Shown one piece after another: positions 20,489 to 30,246 of a DNA stretch of 64,000 nt (positions within the stretch are counted from its first letter, which is position 1; every line of letters begins with the position of its first letter). This DNA comes from Desmodesmus armatus (taxonomy: Eukaryota; Chlorophyta; Chlorophyceae; Sphaeropleales; Scenedesmaceae), in the NCBI GenBank assembly GCA_007449985.2, contig VIIQ02000113.1:51945-115944 (forward strand). The letters are read 5' to 3'. The notes beneath the pieces were generated by a model, which saw nothing but the letters and a program-made list of their open reading frames with translations, was not told the DNA's origin and did not search any database. The position numbers and the translations under genes were made by a program.

Positions 20489-22792
20489 CTAGCTGGTTGC
20501 TGTCTGTGCCTTCTTCTTGGACTTGCTGAGGTCCAACTTGCCCTGCAGGAACTCATGAATTGTTGCCACTTTCCACTGATCAATCCGCACAGACTTGGTG
20601 GCCCCTGCACACCATGCGCAGGCAGCAGCAGTGTTAGTAGGCGCAGGAGGGAAAGCACTTTGCACAAAGCGAGTCACGCAAGCTTTGTCAACCATTCTAC
20701 AGATGCATGTGCTGGCTGGGTGTGCGTGTGCAGCCAGAGCCAGTCGGGCGCTGAGCTGTTCAAGGTGTGCTGATAGGGGGATGTTGTTCTGTGCCGTCCC
20801 GTGCTGTCTTGTGCTATCCTGTGCTGTCCTGTGCTGCCCAGTTTCCGTGTGACTCAGACTGAACAAGCCACCACTGTCAATGCTTGATTCCTGAGTGAGT
20901 TCTTGACATCAGCAACCCAGACTGTTGCGCTCCTGTCACTGGGCAACGCACAAAGCGGCGCGGCTTGAGCGCGCAGGCAAGTATCACTTGGTAGCTGGCT
21001 GCTGTCACGTGCTGATAGGTCAGCCACGCACCTGTCTTTTTGTGTTTGAGGATGATCTTGGGGTAAGCCCCCATGCTCTCTGAAATCTTGAGTGCCTTGC
21101 CGTACTGCTTGCTGTGCTTGTCAATAAAGTCCTGGATGGCGGGAAGGCCGCTGGTGGTGCCAGCAAGAGGGGAGCAAGAAGACGCGACACAGGAGAGCAA
21201 ACGCGTAAGTACAGCAGCAGTGGGGTTGAGGAGGGACAAAAAGAAGCGGTCAGCACAAAGGCAGATTCAAGGCGCGAGCATAAGCTGGATGGCAAAAAGA
21301 ACACTGCTGTTGGGCCCCATGCGCATGCGCAGACTGTCTCACATCACACAGACAGCACAGCTCAGCACCCAGACAGCACAGGACAAAAAAGAAGCGGAGA
21401 CACAGGCGCATGACCAGCGCCAGCATAGCGGAACGACGGCGGGAACTAAGGATGCAGAATGTTGAGGTTGCCGGCAAGAACACCCCCTGTGTGCTGGGCA
21501 TAGTCAGTGTGAGGCATCAGACTACAGAGAAAGCTGACACTATCCTCCGTGTGTGTAAGGGCCCTGCTGCTGTTGTCCTGCTTGTTGTGCTTCCGCCTCC
21601 TGTCGTGATGCACACCACTAACCGTCCTCATGTGTGCTCATGCATGTGAAGGTTCGATCTGTGCTGGTAATTGCTTCTGCTCCTGGACTATCTAACTGCT
21701 TTCTCAACATCTGATGCTGCACTGCTACCGCTGCTGTCAGCATCCATCGTGACAGCTGCGCTTCCATCCTGCTGTACCCCTGCAGCTGTGAAAACACACA
21801 TGGCGCAAGTATCCTCCGACGGCCCAGTCCCTGTGTCCTGCAACTGGCGCCATTGTGTGACTGTTGACGGCTGCATGCTAGACGCATCTGCCTGCTGCCT
21901 GATAACGCTTAAATACTGAGGCCCTGCTGGCGCTGTGAAGCGCATGCTGTGCTCCACTCCCCTATGGCTTTGCCATGCGTGCTCAGCCGTCGCATAGTCT
22001 GCACCCTTGCCCACACTGGCACAGGCTGTCGACGACCAGCGCAGTGTGTTGAGTGCCGCCACAGCAGGCTGCCCACTCAGGGGTGTCAGCACCCAGCAGG
22101 GTCCCAATGAACCCACCCGCCCCCTGCCCAGCCTGCACCCTGCTATGACCCCCTGTGATGCTTACTTGAGCCTGAAGGGGCAGACCTCCAGTGTGGCGCT
22201 GGTGTACTTGATGGTGTCCTCTTCAGCCTTTACACAGCAGCGCTTGCAGTCAGACAGCAGCTCTGCGGTATATGCAGGACAAAGTGCAGCAGGGCAGCAG
22301 CTGCTTAGCACACGTACAGAGACCCCAGCTTTGTGCTTTGGATCAGTTTCCAGGCATGCAAGGCACACCTCTGGAGCTGCTGCTGCTGATCACCACATGC
22401 TGTGTAGCTGTTAGCGGCCTTCTATAGCAACCAGGTTGCTTGGTAATGACCACATGCAAGGAGAGTGCAAGTGCGGTGAGGGGCTCCAGAAACTTGGTAC
22501 ACACCTTCATCCTTGACATACTCTGCCATACTCTCACAATCTGAACATGCTTGTAGCCCAGTGAACCTGTGTTTTGTCAATGAATTCAGTTGCTGCACAG
22601 CTATCACACGCCAAGCACACCCCGGATACATGGCATGTTGGTTGCATGCTGCTCTGCTGGGCTGCAGAGGCGATCCATCAACGCTTACCCTAGCTTCTCG
22701 CACTCCTTGTTTGCTGCCGACAAACATAACATACTGCAAGCTACTGAAACCAGCAGCAGCCTGTGCAGGCTCTTGTCTTGGCTTCTCAACAT
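20489..22792 (-). CDS. SEP15: Sep15/SelM-family ER thioredoxin-like protein, Sec-free, 5 exons, 165 aa
   Basis: Exons run 22792-22689, 22566-22505, 22262-22166, 21150-21032 and 20604-20489; total 498 nt with all phases consistent. Exon 1 is a signal peptide (MLRSQDKSLHRLLLVSVACS, then MLCLSAA). Next come CEKLGFTGLQACSDC, DCKRCC and LEVCPFRLNGLPAIQDFI. The thioredoxin-like core ends with PKIILKHKKTG, RIDQWKVATIHEFL and a Lys-rich tail. In animals this family works in ER redox quality control of glycoproteins with UGGT. Where animal Sep15 has Cys-Gly-Sec, this protein reads CPF; land-plant relatives also lack Sec. No in-frame TGA is present, so no SECIS is required. The stop is TAG at 20489-20491. 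The gene is divergent from the nitrilase gene. Confidence 0.88.
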
Positions 22793-23195
22793 GATATGTG
22801 GGTACCGCAGAAGCAGAAGGTGCTAGGCTGTGCTTATTGGTTTGGAAATTGCCTTGCTGGTGGATGACTGGAATAGTGACTGGTTGAACTTAAAAGGAAC
22901 CCAATGCTGCACCCTTTCTCTTTCCGTCGCTCAGAAGCAGTTGTGACTGGCACTACACCCTCAGGTTCCCCAACTGCATCACACCACAAGCTTCGCACTC
23001 ATCAATCATTCACGTATAAGCAGCATCTTTGTGCAGCGTTTTACCTGGTCGACAAAGCTCAGGTGGACCAAAGTTTCAGACACAGATCACTGATCGCAGA
23101 TCAGTGCACTTTCCGAGCCAATGGTCTAATCAAGCCTGATGGGTTGTTGCTAGAAGCAATTGTGTCACCCAGCAGCTGTATACCTCTGGTTGGGC
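22793..23195. promoter_or_regulatory. Divergent promoter between Sep15-like and nitrilase genes
   Basis: 403 bp separate the two start codons, which point away from each other, so both promoters must lie here or overlap. A palindromic stretch around 23085-23105 (CACTGATCGCAGATCAGTG) could bind a dimeric factor. No TATA element was assigned. Confidence 0.55.
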
Positions 23196-26100
23196 ATGCT
23201 TGCTGTCAGCCAACTCACCAGCTGCAGCCGCGTGTACAGCACCAGGCTGGCGACACTGCTGCAACACCACAGGAGTGTAGCCATGTCAGCAGCAGTAGCA
23301 GAAGATGTGCCTGTACAGCGCAGCGCTGCGCCCAAGGTTGCCGTTGGACAGATGACTGCTGTTGGGGACCAAGTGACCAACTTTGAAACTTGCAGCAAGC
23401 TGGCGAAGGTGAGGCTCTCACCTTCAGCATGAGAAGCTGGAGTTTCTGCGCATGTGAGCGCATATGATGCTGCTGATGCTGCATACCAGCATCTTTGCAG
23501 GGCACCTGCTGCACAGTGGCTTCCTTGCAGGATGCCCAACACGCCCTGCCACTTTCAAACACCACTGCTGTGCCTACTGCGCTGCGTGTTCTCAGGCAGC
23601 ACAGGCTGCAGGGGCCTGCATGCTGTTCCTGCCTGAGTGCTTCTCCTTCATTGGCACGTCTCAGCCAGAGGTGGGGTGGGTTCACCAGTGACCTGATTTG
23701 CAGATACCGCACGTCCAGCCAGCGCGCATGCAGCTACCTGGTCGCGCTGATGTGGAAGTGTTAGCACTGTGCATTGTCAGCAAATGAACCGTTGATGGCA
23801 GTCTCAGCATGCCAGCAACATAACCTCATGCGTCCTGTATACAGGACACTCGTGCATAGTATGGTTGCTGGACGGCGTCGGCAGTGTTGGAGTGGGCTTG
23901 ATACCATCCCACAGCAGTGATGTGATCTTGAGCACGTGCCCTTGTGATGACCGCTGCACTTGCTGATAATAATAAATATAATGCCGTGCACGCAGTCCTT
24001 GTCCAAGGCAGAGCCATTGGACGGACCTGTCATGGCGAGATATAGGCAACTTGCCAGGTGCGGTGACTGTTGCGCAACCACGTGACTGGATTCAGGCAGA
24101 GACAGTGCAGCAGCAGGTGCAACGAGCTGACATCAGGCTTTGCAGTCACAACTACACCCAAACACAGTGAGTGTGGCGCCTTGTCCAACCAGCTGCTGTA
24201 TTGTTTGGGCCTGCAGGGACACTGGGCTGTGGCTGTCTCTGGGCGGCTTCCAAGAAAAGGGGCCAGACCCTGAGCACTTGTGAGTGAAGGTGCTAACATA
24301 CTAGCAGCAGCAGTGGTCTGTACCATCATGCGTATGTGTGTGACTGCAGTGATTGCAAGCTGCATGCATCACATATGCTTCAGCTTAGGGCTGCAGCCTC
24401 GGCTGTGTGACTGTCACAAGTTTGTGCAGTGCAGTGAGTCTGCTCACCCTCCACGACTGCTCGTTGGGCGCAGCGCATGCCAGCTGTCTACATGACATAA
24501 AATAACTGTTACTAACATAACAAGCATTCACTGCTTGCCTTCATGAGAGCACCACCAGCACAGGTCAGGTGGTGTGTCACACAGAGTCTTGGTACAGATC
24601 ATATGCACAGTCCAGGGTTGAGCTGTCACAGCTGGAAGTGTTGCTGTCCTGCAGGTACAACACACATGTAATCCTAGATGACTCTGGCAGCACCGTGGCC
24701 ACATACAGAAAGGTAAGTGCACCAACTGCGTGACGATGCAGCGTTGACTGTTGCACAGCCGCCACCACATGCGCTAGTCACCAGTGGTCACGGTGCCTTC
24801 CATCCAGAACGGGACTAGACTTGGGTGTGCCCCAGCGCCACTAGTCCGGCATACTGAATGCGTTACCAAACTGGTTGCGGACGTCTTTCTGATGTGCTTG
24901 TCGCTGCCATGATCTCTACAAGGTGCACCTGTTTGACGTTGATGTGCCCAACGGGCCTGTGCTGATGGAGAGCCGAACTACTGCACGTGGCGACAAGGTG
25001 AAAACAGCGCCTCACTAACGCAGCAATGCAAAGCTATGCAAACGCGGGCAGGCCCGGGTCTCTGAGCCAGCATCCTGTGCACACAATTGCTGTGTGCGCT
25101 GCATGGCTGGGCATTCACTTTATCAGCGGCCCCAGGGCAGGAAGGACTCAAAACCCATGCAGCTGGCGCTCAGGTCAAATGTGCAATTCCCACCCAACGA
25201 GTGGGTTTCAACCGACTGGCATTTCACATTGTTACCATATGCTTTGTGTCCTGTTGGTGGAGCACCAGTGCAGCTGGTGGTCTGTGACAGAGTTGTGACC
25301 GACACCTGACATAAAGTCATCTTTATTTTGTTACACTGTGCGCTGTTGCTGGTATGTCAGTGCAGCTGGTGGTCTGTGATAGCCCAGCAGGCCGGCTGGG
25401 GTTGACGGTCTGCTATGACCTGCGCTTTCCAGAGGTGTACCAGACCCTGACCTGGTCCATGGGAGCCAAGGTGCTGCTGGTGCCTTCTGCCTTCACAAAA
25501 GTCACAGGTGAGACCGGTGTGGCCAGATTGGGCGGTCCCAAGCTGTGTGTGTAAGGAAATGCATGTTGCTGGGAGTCCAATGCAGTGGCAATGGCCAGAC
25601 AGGCGCAAGTCAGCGTGCAAACAATGCATTCTCATGTTGTTGAGAAGCTTTGCTTGGTGATCAGCGCCTGCAGGCTCACCACACTGCTGCTGCTGCCCAC
25701 TGCCGCATGTCCAGGTGCTGCTCATTGGGAGCTGCTGCTAAGGGCAAGGGCAGTGGAGTGCCAAGCTTACGTCATTGCAGCAGCACAGGCCGGCAGGCAC
25801 AACGAGAAGCGTGAGAGCTATGGCCACTCACTCATTGTGGACCCTTGGGGCACTGTAGTGGGCCGCCTTGACGACCCTTTGGCAACTGGTGAGTCTTTTG
25901 GACACAAGCACCTGTATACATATGTAGTTCAACTTTTACATAAGTCCCAGCCGGTGGGATTTAGTATGAGCAGACCGGCCAGGGCAGCACGAATACACTT
26001 CTTCCGATCCTGCTCTCAAGCATTCGTCACACCCGATGTACCATCGACACCCGTGCACGAGACTTTGTGTGCGCAGCTGTACAGCTTTGTGTGCGCACCT

Positions 26101-26319
26101 GTGCTCAAGAACAGCGAGTTTGTGTGCGCACTTGTACACATGTGGCTGTTTGTGCAGTTTTATTTGCGTCTGTGCGGACCTTACTATGCTGCTGTTCTGT
26201 CTGCAGGAATCGCTGTGGTTGAGCTTGACTACGATGCCTTGGAAGCAGTGCGGCAGAAGCTGCCGATTCAGCAGCACAGGAGCAAGGGGCGGCAGCAGCT
26301 GGGGCAGCAGATCGGTTGA
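23196..26319 (+). CDS. Nitrilase-superfamily amidohydrolase (NIT2/NLP-like), 9 exons, 324 aa
   Basis: Exons are 23196-23408, 23596-23670, 23996-24057, 24217-24279, 24655-24712, 24923-24997, 25366-25507, 25715-25888 and 26207-26319 (975 nt, in phase). The catalytic triad is visible: Glu85 in FLPECF, Lys157 in ATYRK, Cys198 in VCYDLRFPE. Other family blocks are [56 protein letters not shown] and [18 protein letters not shown]. The NIT2 branch hydrolyses omega-amides or repairs deaminated glutathione; which substrate applies here is not readable. The upstream ATG adds a 29-residue Arg/Ser/Leu-rich leader that looks like an organelle transit peptide; the alternative start is ATG 23283. TGTAA at 26345 follows the stop. 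Confidence 0.92.
25266..25287 (+). repeat. Decoy copy of the acceptor edge of nitrilase exon 7
   Basis: A 22-nt string (CAGTGCAGCTGGTGGTCTGT plus GA) is identical at 25266-25287 and 25358-25379. It includes the acceptor AG and the first codons LVVCD. Use of the upstream copy would give [11 protein letters not shown] and a stop. Confidence 0.85.
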
Positions 26320-27358
26320 CTACGATGAAAGCTGGTTCTATGTAGTGTAATGAATATGTTGATATGATCAATACCTTTTGACCCCCCCCCCCTTTTATGT
26401 CTGTCCCGTATGTATGTCTGGCATGGGCTCAGTGGCCAATGATGGTAGTTATGAGGAAGCTTCGTTTGGAAGGCACCGAGCGGATTGATGATAGTAGCAA
26501 GGGAATCGAAAGGTCAAGTAAACAGCACAAATGGGCCATGTCTTGACATGTACAGGCCTCACTATTGCGGGTCTGGCTAGCTGACTTGGTGGATGTTGAG
26601 ATACGCACCAGCTAGGTTACTCAACCCAACAATTCAAGCAGAGGATGGCATCAACCCTGCACCATGGCGGCAGTGTCAAGATGACCTGACTGCTCCAAGC
26701 TTGGCCACAACAGAGATCCACCATCTCAGCCCCGCATGGTCACCCTGCACGCGATCTACTCAGCGCCGTGTATGACGTTCCTGAGCACCTTCTTCACTGA
26801 ATCACGCCATCAGCGTGCTGATAAATCCTACTCGCCTTAACCCGCGACGACGGTTGACGACCGTTGACGTTGCGACACTTTCATCCCAAAGCCTTGATAC
26901 CGATTCGTGGCTTTTCAGTGAGCAAACAACTGGATTCTGATACCGTCAGCTCAATTAGCCGGCCTGGTCTGTCCAACATGCTCCAACAGCAGCATTTCTG
27001 CAGAGTAAGCTTTCTGCCTGGTGATCCTTACACAAATGCAGCATTCTGGCACAATGTAGAACGCTCAAACTGGACTTGTATGCTGCAGACATCACGAGCA
27101 AGCGCTGCAAGGGTGGTCTGCTAAGCCCGGGCGCGGCCATCCACAGCAGCAGCACCCCAGCCTCGGCCTGCAACAGTGTCAGATGCCCGTCAGCACCAGG
27201 GGCAGCCCCTGCAGCTGCCAGACGAGGTTGTACCACCTTTCAAGCTAGTTTGGGGCTTGTCAAAGCTTTCCAGGCATGGCATACACGTCAGCGGCCATTT
27301 TGTGGCCGACACAGCAGCAGCAAACAGGGCAGCAGCTGTGTGCGAACACTCTGCCGAT

Positions 27359-28109
27359 CTCAGTGGGGCATAGACCTTATGGGGAACACACGTGCAGTTC
27401 TCCTGCTGTTGCGGCATTGACGTGTTGCTGGCCACAGGAAGGCTGGGCTGCATTGCGCAAGCATGCAACGCAATGCAATGTGGGCCCCCCAACCCACGCT
27501 GCCCAGCCATGCCCGCCTTCTGCCTCTGTGCGCTTGCCACCGGCGTGTACAGCACGGATCGTTGGCGTTGTGTGTGCATGTCTGAGGAGCTGCCTGTTGG
27601 CCATGGGTTGTCTGTGATGATGATGTGCGATCCGGCCCTGGGAATGCTGTCCTCTGGATCTATCACTGCGTCTATGACAACAACGCACAACTGTCACATT
27701 TCCAGCATGCAAGGCACACAGCTCGTGCCCGTGCAACTTTGCAAGCAAACACAGGTGTCCTAGCAGCATTGCATTGCCATTTAGACCCGGCACTTGATAC
27801 AACCAAGCCAGGGACAAACCCACACCAGCGCAACCCCAACTCATTACAGACCCTCGGCATCTTGCACCATTCGCCCAAACCACTCCACAGCAAAAACAAA
27901 GGAGATGTGCAGTGTCAAAGGTGGTGAGACGGTGGTGACAATGGCTGCAGCAACAGCCTCTATGTGACCAAGGCAGGGGGGGGTCTGGGGGGGGCGCAGC
28001 CCCCCCCCCCCCCCCAGAAAAAGCGGGGGGGTTGGGGGGGGGGGGGGGGGGGGGCTGCGCCCCCCCCCAACTCTTTGCCAAACTCAGTGGGGCATAGACC
28101 TTATGGGGA
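27359..28109. repeat. 27-nt direct repeats bounding about 700 bp (possible insertion with target duplication)
   Basis: CTCAGTGGGGCATAGACCTT plus ATGGGGA occurs identically at 27359-27385 and 28083-28109. The enclosed DNA has no recognisable transposase and no terminal inverted repeats, but ends in the G/C palindrome. Confidence 0.6.
27970..28070. repeat. Long G-run/C-run inverted repeat
   Basis: Runs of G followed by CGCAG and C14-15 are mirrored about 40 bp later by a run of 20 or more G, CTGCG and C9. The arms are complementary and could form a very stable hairpin or quadruplex. Confidence 0.85.
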
Positions 28110-28529
28110 GTTAGTCGTGTTGGAATTTGGAGATTTGCAAGTTGAGCTTACAAACCTTGGGTCCGTAGTGAAATTCCATCAACCTGAATTCCTGTCTGCC
28201 ACGCCATAGGATTGGCCGAGCTGCGCTGGGTGATGGTGCACGTCTCTCCGAGTGCAAGGTGCAAGCACTGCCAGTTGGCCCACAGTGCCTTACGTAGTGC
28301 CAGTTGAAGATGGTGGACCCGGTCTATGACAGGCATGGAGTCAAAGGCAATCCTCTCAGTGCACTTTGCCACGCAGCAATCCGAACTGCCAGTACGGGCT
28401 TCACCACTGGGTGGCAATACACTGTACTCAGTGCAGAGCAGCCTTGTGTGCTACACAGGGGCCCTTGCATGCTGCTGGGCCGGCACTGCCGATCACATGA
28501 TCTGACCTACTGCGGCACCCTCTTCTGGA

Positions 28530-30246
28530 ATGACCTCATGCCTGCTGCAGGGGTCATGTCTGTACCACGCAGGGAGTGAGTTCCGTTGCACCATCCGAAA
28601 GGACGTGATCTGCTCGGAGATGCCTTATGGCTTTGAGCAGAGGGGTGAAGCCGCTGGCAAGGGCAAGCGGCTGGCTGCTGACATCCAAGTGCTGGACTGG
28701 AAAGGTTGGTAGAGGACGCACCATATCACCGTGAAGTTCACCGCAAACATCTGGCAGACTACTAGTCTGCAGTCGTACTGCTTGAGCTATCAATACTAGT
28801 AGTCCATAGTACGGACACACCAGGGTGAAGCAGTGTTTGCATCATCATCTTGCCCTATGAGCCTTGTTTGGCTCCTGAAAGGGCGATCAGGCGAGGCCCT
28901 GATCCAGTAAAGTAGTAGTAGTAGTAGTAGCATCGGCTGGCACCGATGGATATAGCCATTGATAAAGCAGCATGGGAGCGGTGGGAGCGAGTGCCATGTG
29001 GCATGGCCCATGCGCCTGACTAAAGACGTCATACGTTCATGTTGTATGAGAGCTGTGCTGGCAGCAGGCAGCTGTGACGTAAGTGTGTTGGCTCTTGTGT
29101 GTGTTGTGTGTGCCACACGGTGTGTGCGTGTGTGTGCGATGTGCAGGCAGCCTTTACAGCAGCTTCCCCGGAGACTTCCTTGTCACTCACAGCTCCCAAG
29201 GCAGCTGCTCCTTCTATACAGTCAACATGTCTCCAAAGATCTGCCAGAAGGCAGGCGTGGACCTGGGACAGTACACAAAGTGCCCCATCAGGATCAAACT
29301 AAGCAGCGACTCAGCCTTCAGATTGAAGATTGCCATCACCTTCACTGGGCCTGCAGTTGAGGACACTCCCACTGACCATCCACCACCAGCAGCAGCTGCA
29401 GCAGCAGCCCCCCGTCCAAGGCGGCAGCGGCAGCGGCAGCCAACAACCAGCAGCAGCGGTGGCAGCGGCGGCGGCAGCGGCTTCTATGCTTCCCTGCTAG
29501 GCGTTGACCCTGTTGGATCAGGGCCGCTGTTGGCAGAGGCTGCTTCAGCCATGCTGCGTCAGCGACCGGCGCATGCCGGCGGCAGCGCCCCACCTCACTC
29601 ACCAGCACCGCTGCTGCCGACCCTGCCAAACTTCCAGCCGGTCACAAACGGCAGCGGCCGCAGCAGCAATGCTGACGGCCATGCCACCCTCGGGGACTCA
29701 TCAAGGGGGTATTAGAGCTGGAGCAGCTGGCAGCTGGGTAACTCACTCACTACATCTGGCACACCTGCACGTCTCTACGCGTCTGACACGCCTAACAGCA
29801 GCAGCGTCAGCAGCAGTGCTGCTTCCAGCAGTACCACTAGCAGCAGCACCACTTCTGGCAGTGGCACTGACTCTCCCGGCAGCAGCGGCAGTGGCAGTGG
29901 CAGCGACGGCAGCAGCACCAGCAGCAGCAGGGATGGCGGCAGCCTTCCAGAAGGGCTGCAGCTTGAAATGCCAAAATCACGTGCAGCCCCTGCCGATCAG
30001 GTTCGCTTCATGCGCGCACAGCTGGCCCTGCTGTTCGGCGGCCTTCAGCCAGTGCTGCCGCCTGAGCAGTACTTGAGCTTGGGCCAACAGCTGCAGCAGC
30101 TGGGGCAGACAGTCACTATGGAGTCCAAAGATCAGTTGCTCATAGATTACTTCAACGTGCTTTTCTCAGTGCAGAAGGGCCAGCCACTGGAAGAAGTGGT
30201 CGAATGGTTGCAGCGCTTGTTTGACGCCCAATGTGGCAGCTACTGA
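28530..30246 (+). CDS. Unrecognised protein with Ser/Pro/Gly-rich linker, 3 or more exons, 5' end unresolved
   Basis: Exons are 28530(or 28551)-28704, 29147-29708 and 29799-30246; the phases fit. I do not recognise the family. The N-terminal part is Cys-containing and globular-looking (FRCTIRKDVICSEMPYGFEQ, RLAADIQVLDWKG, SSFPGDFLVTHS, CSFYTVNMSPKICQKAG). A long Ala/Pro/Ser/Gly linker follows. The last 80 residues are helical (FMRAQLALLFGGLQPVLPPE, QYLSLGQQLQQLG, VEWLQRLFDAQ). Without an intron at 29709-29798 there is an in-frame TAG at 29713. Removing these 90 nt (GTATTA...CTAACAG) restores one frame, so a short intron is the preferred model. ATG 28530 is a possible start, but an acceptor at 28550 would make it an internal exon. 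Confidence 0.6.
28912..28931 (+). repeat. TAG trinucleotide run in intron 1 of the unrecognised gene
   Basis: Six to seven consecutive AGT/TAG units. Simple repeat with no evident function. Confidence 0.9.

Larger units (their letters stand above)
26320..28529. other. Intergenic with direct repeats and G/C tracts, no gene assigned
   Basis: Contains a C run at about 26380, two copies of a 27-nt direct repeat (27359 and 28083) and a G/C inverted repeat (27970-28070). Short open frames at 27176 and 27540 look mildly protein-like (VVPPFKLVWGLSKL; VYSTDRWRCVCMSEELP) but match no family known to me and do not chain. Confidence 0.5.

Noticed and set aside
27377..28081. 234-residue minus-strand frame with Pro-run/Gly-run start
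   Set aside because: Product of the G/C inverted repeat; no family resemblance.
14028..29715. Nuclear reassignment of TAG to Gln
   Set aside because: Three well-supported genes (Sep15-like, KCS, lumen protein) end in TAG, and the stop at 29713 is removed by a phase-correct intron.
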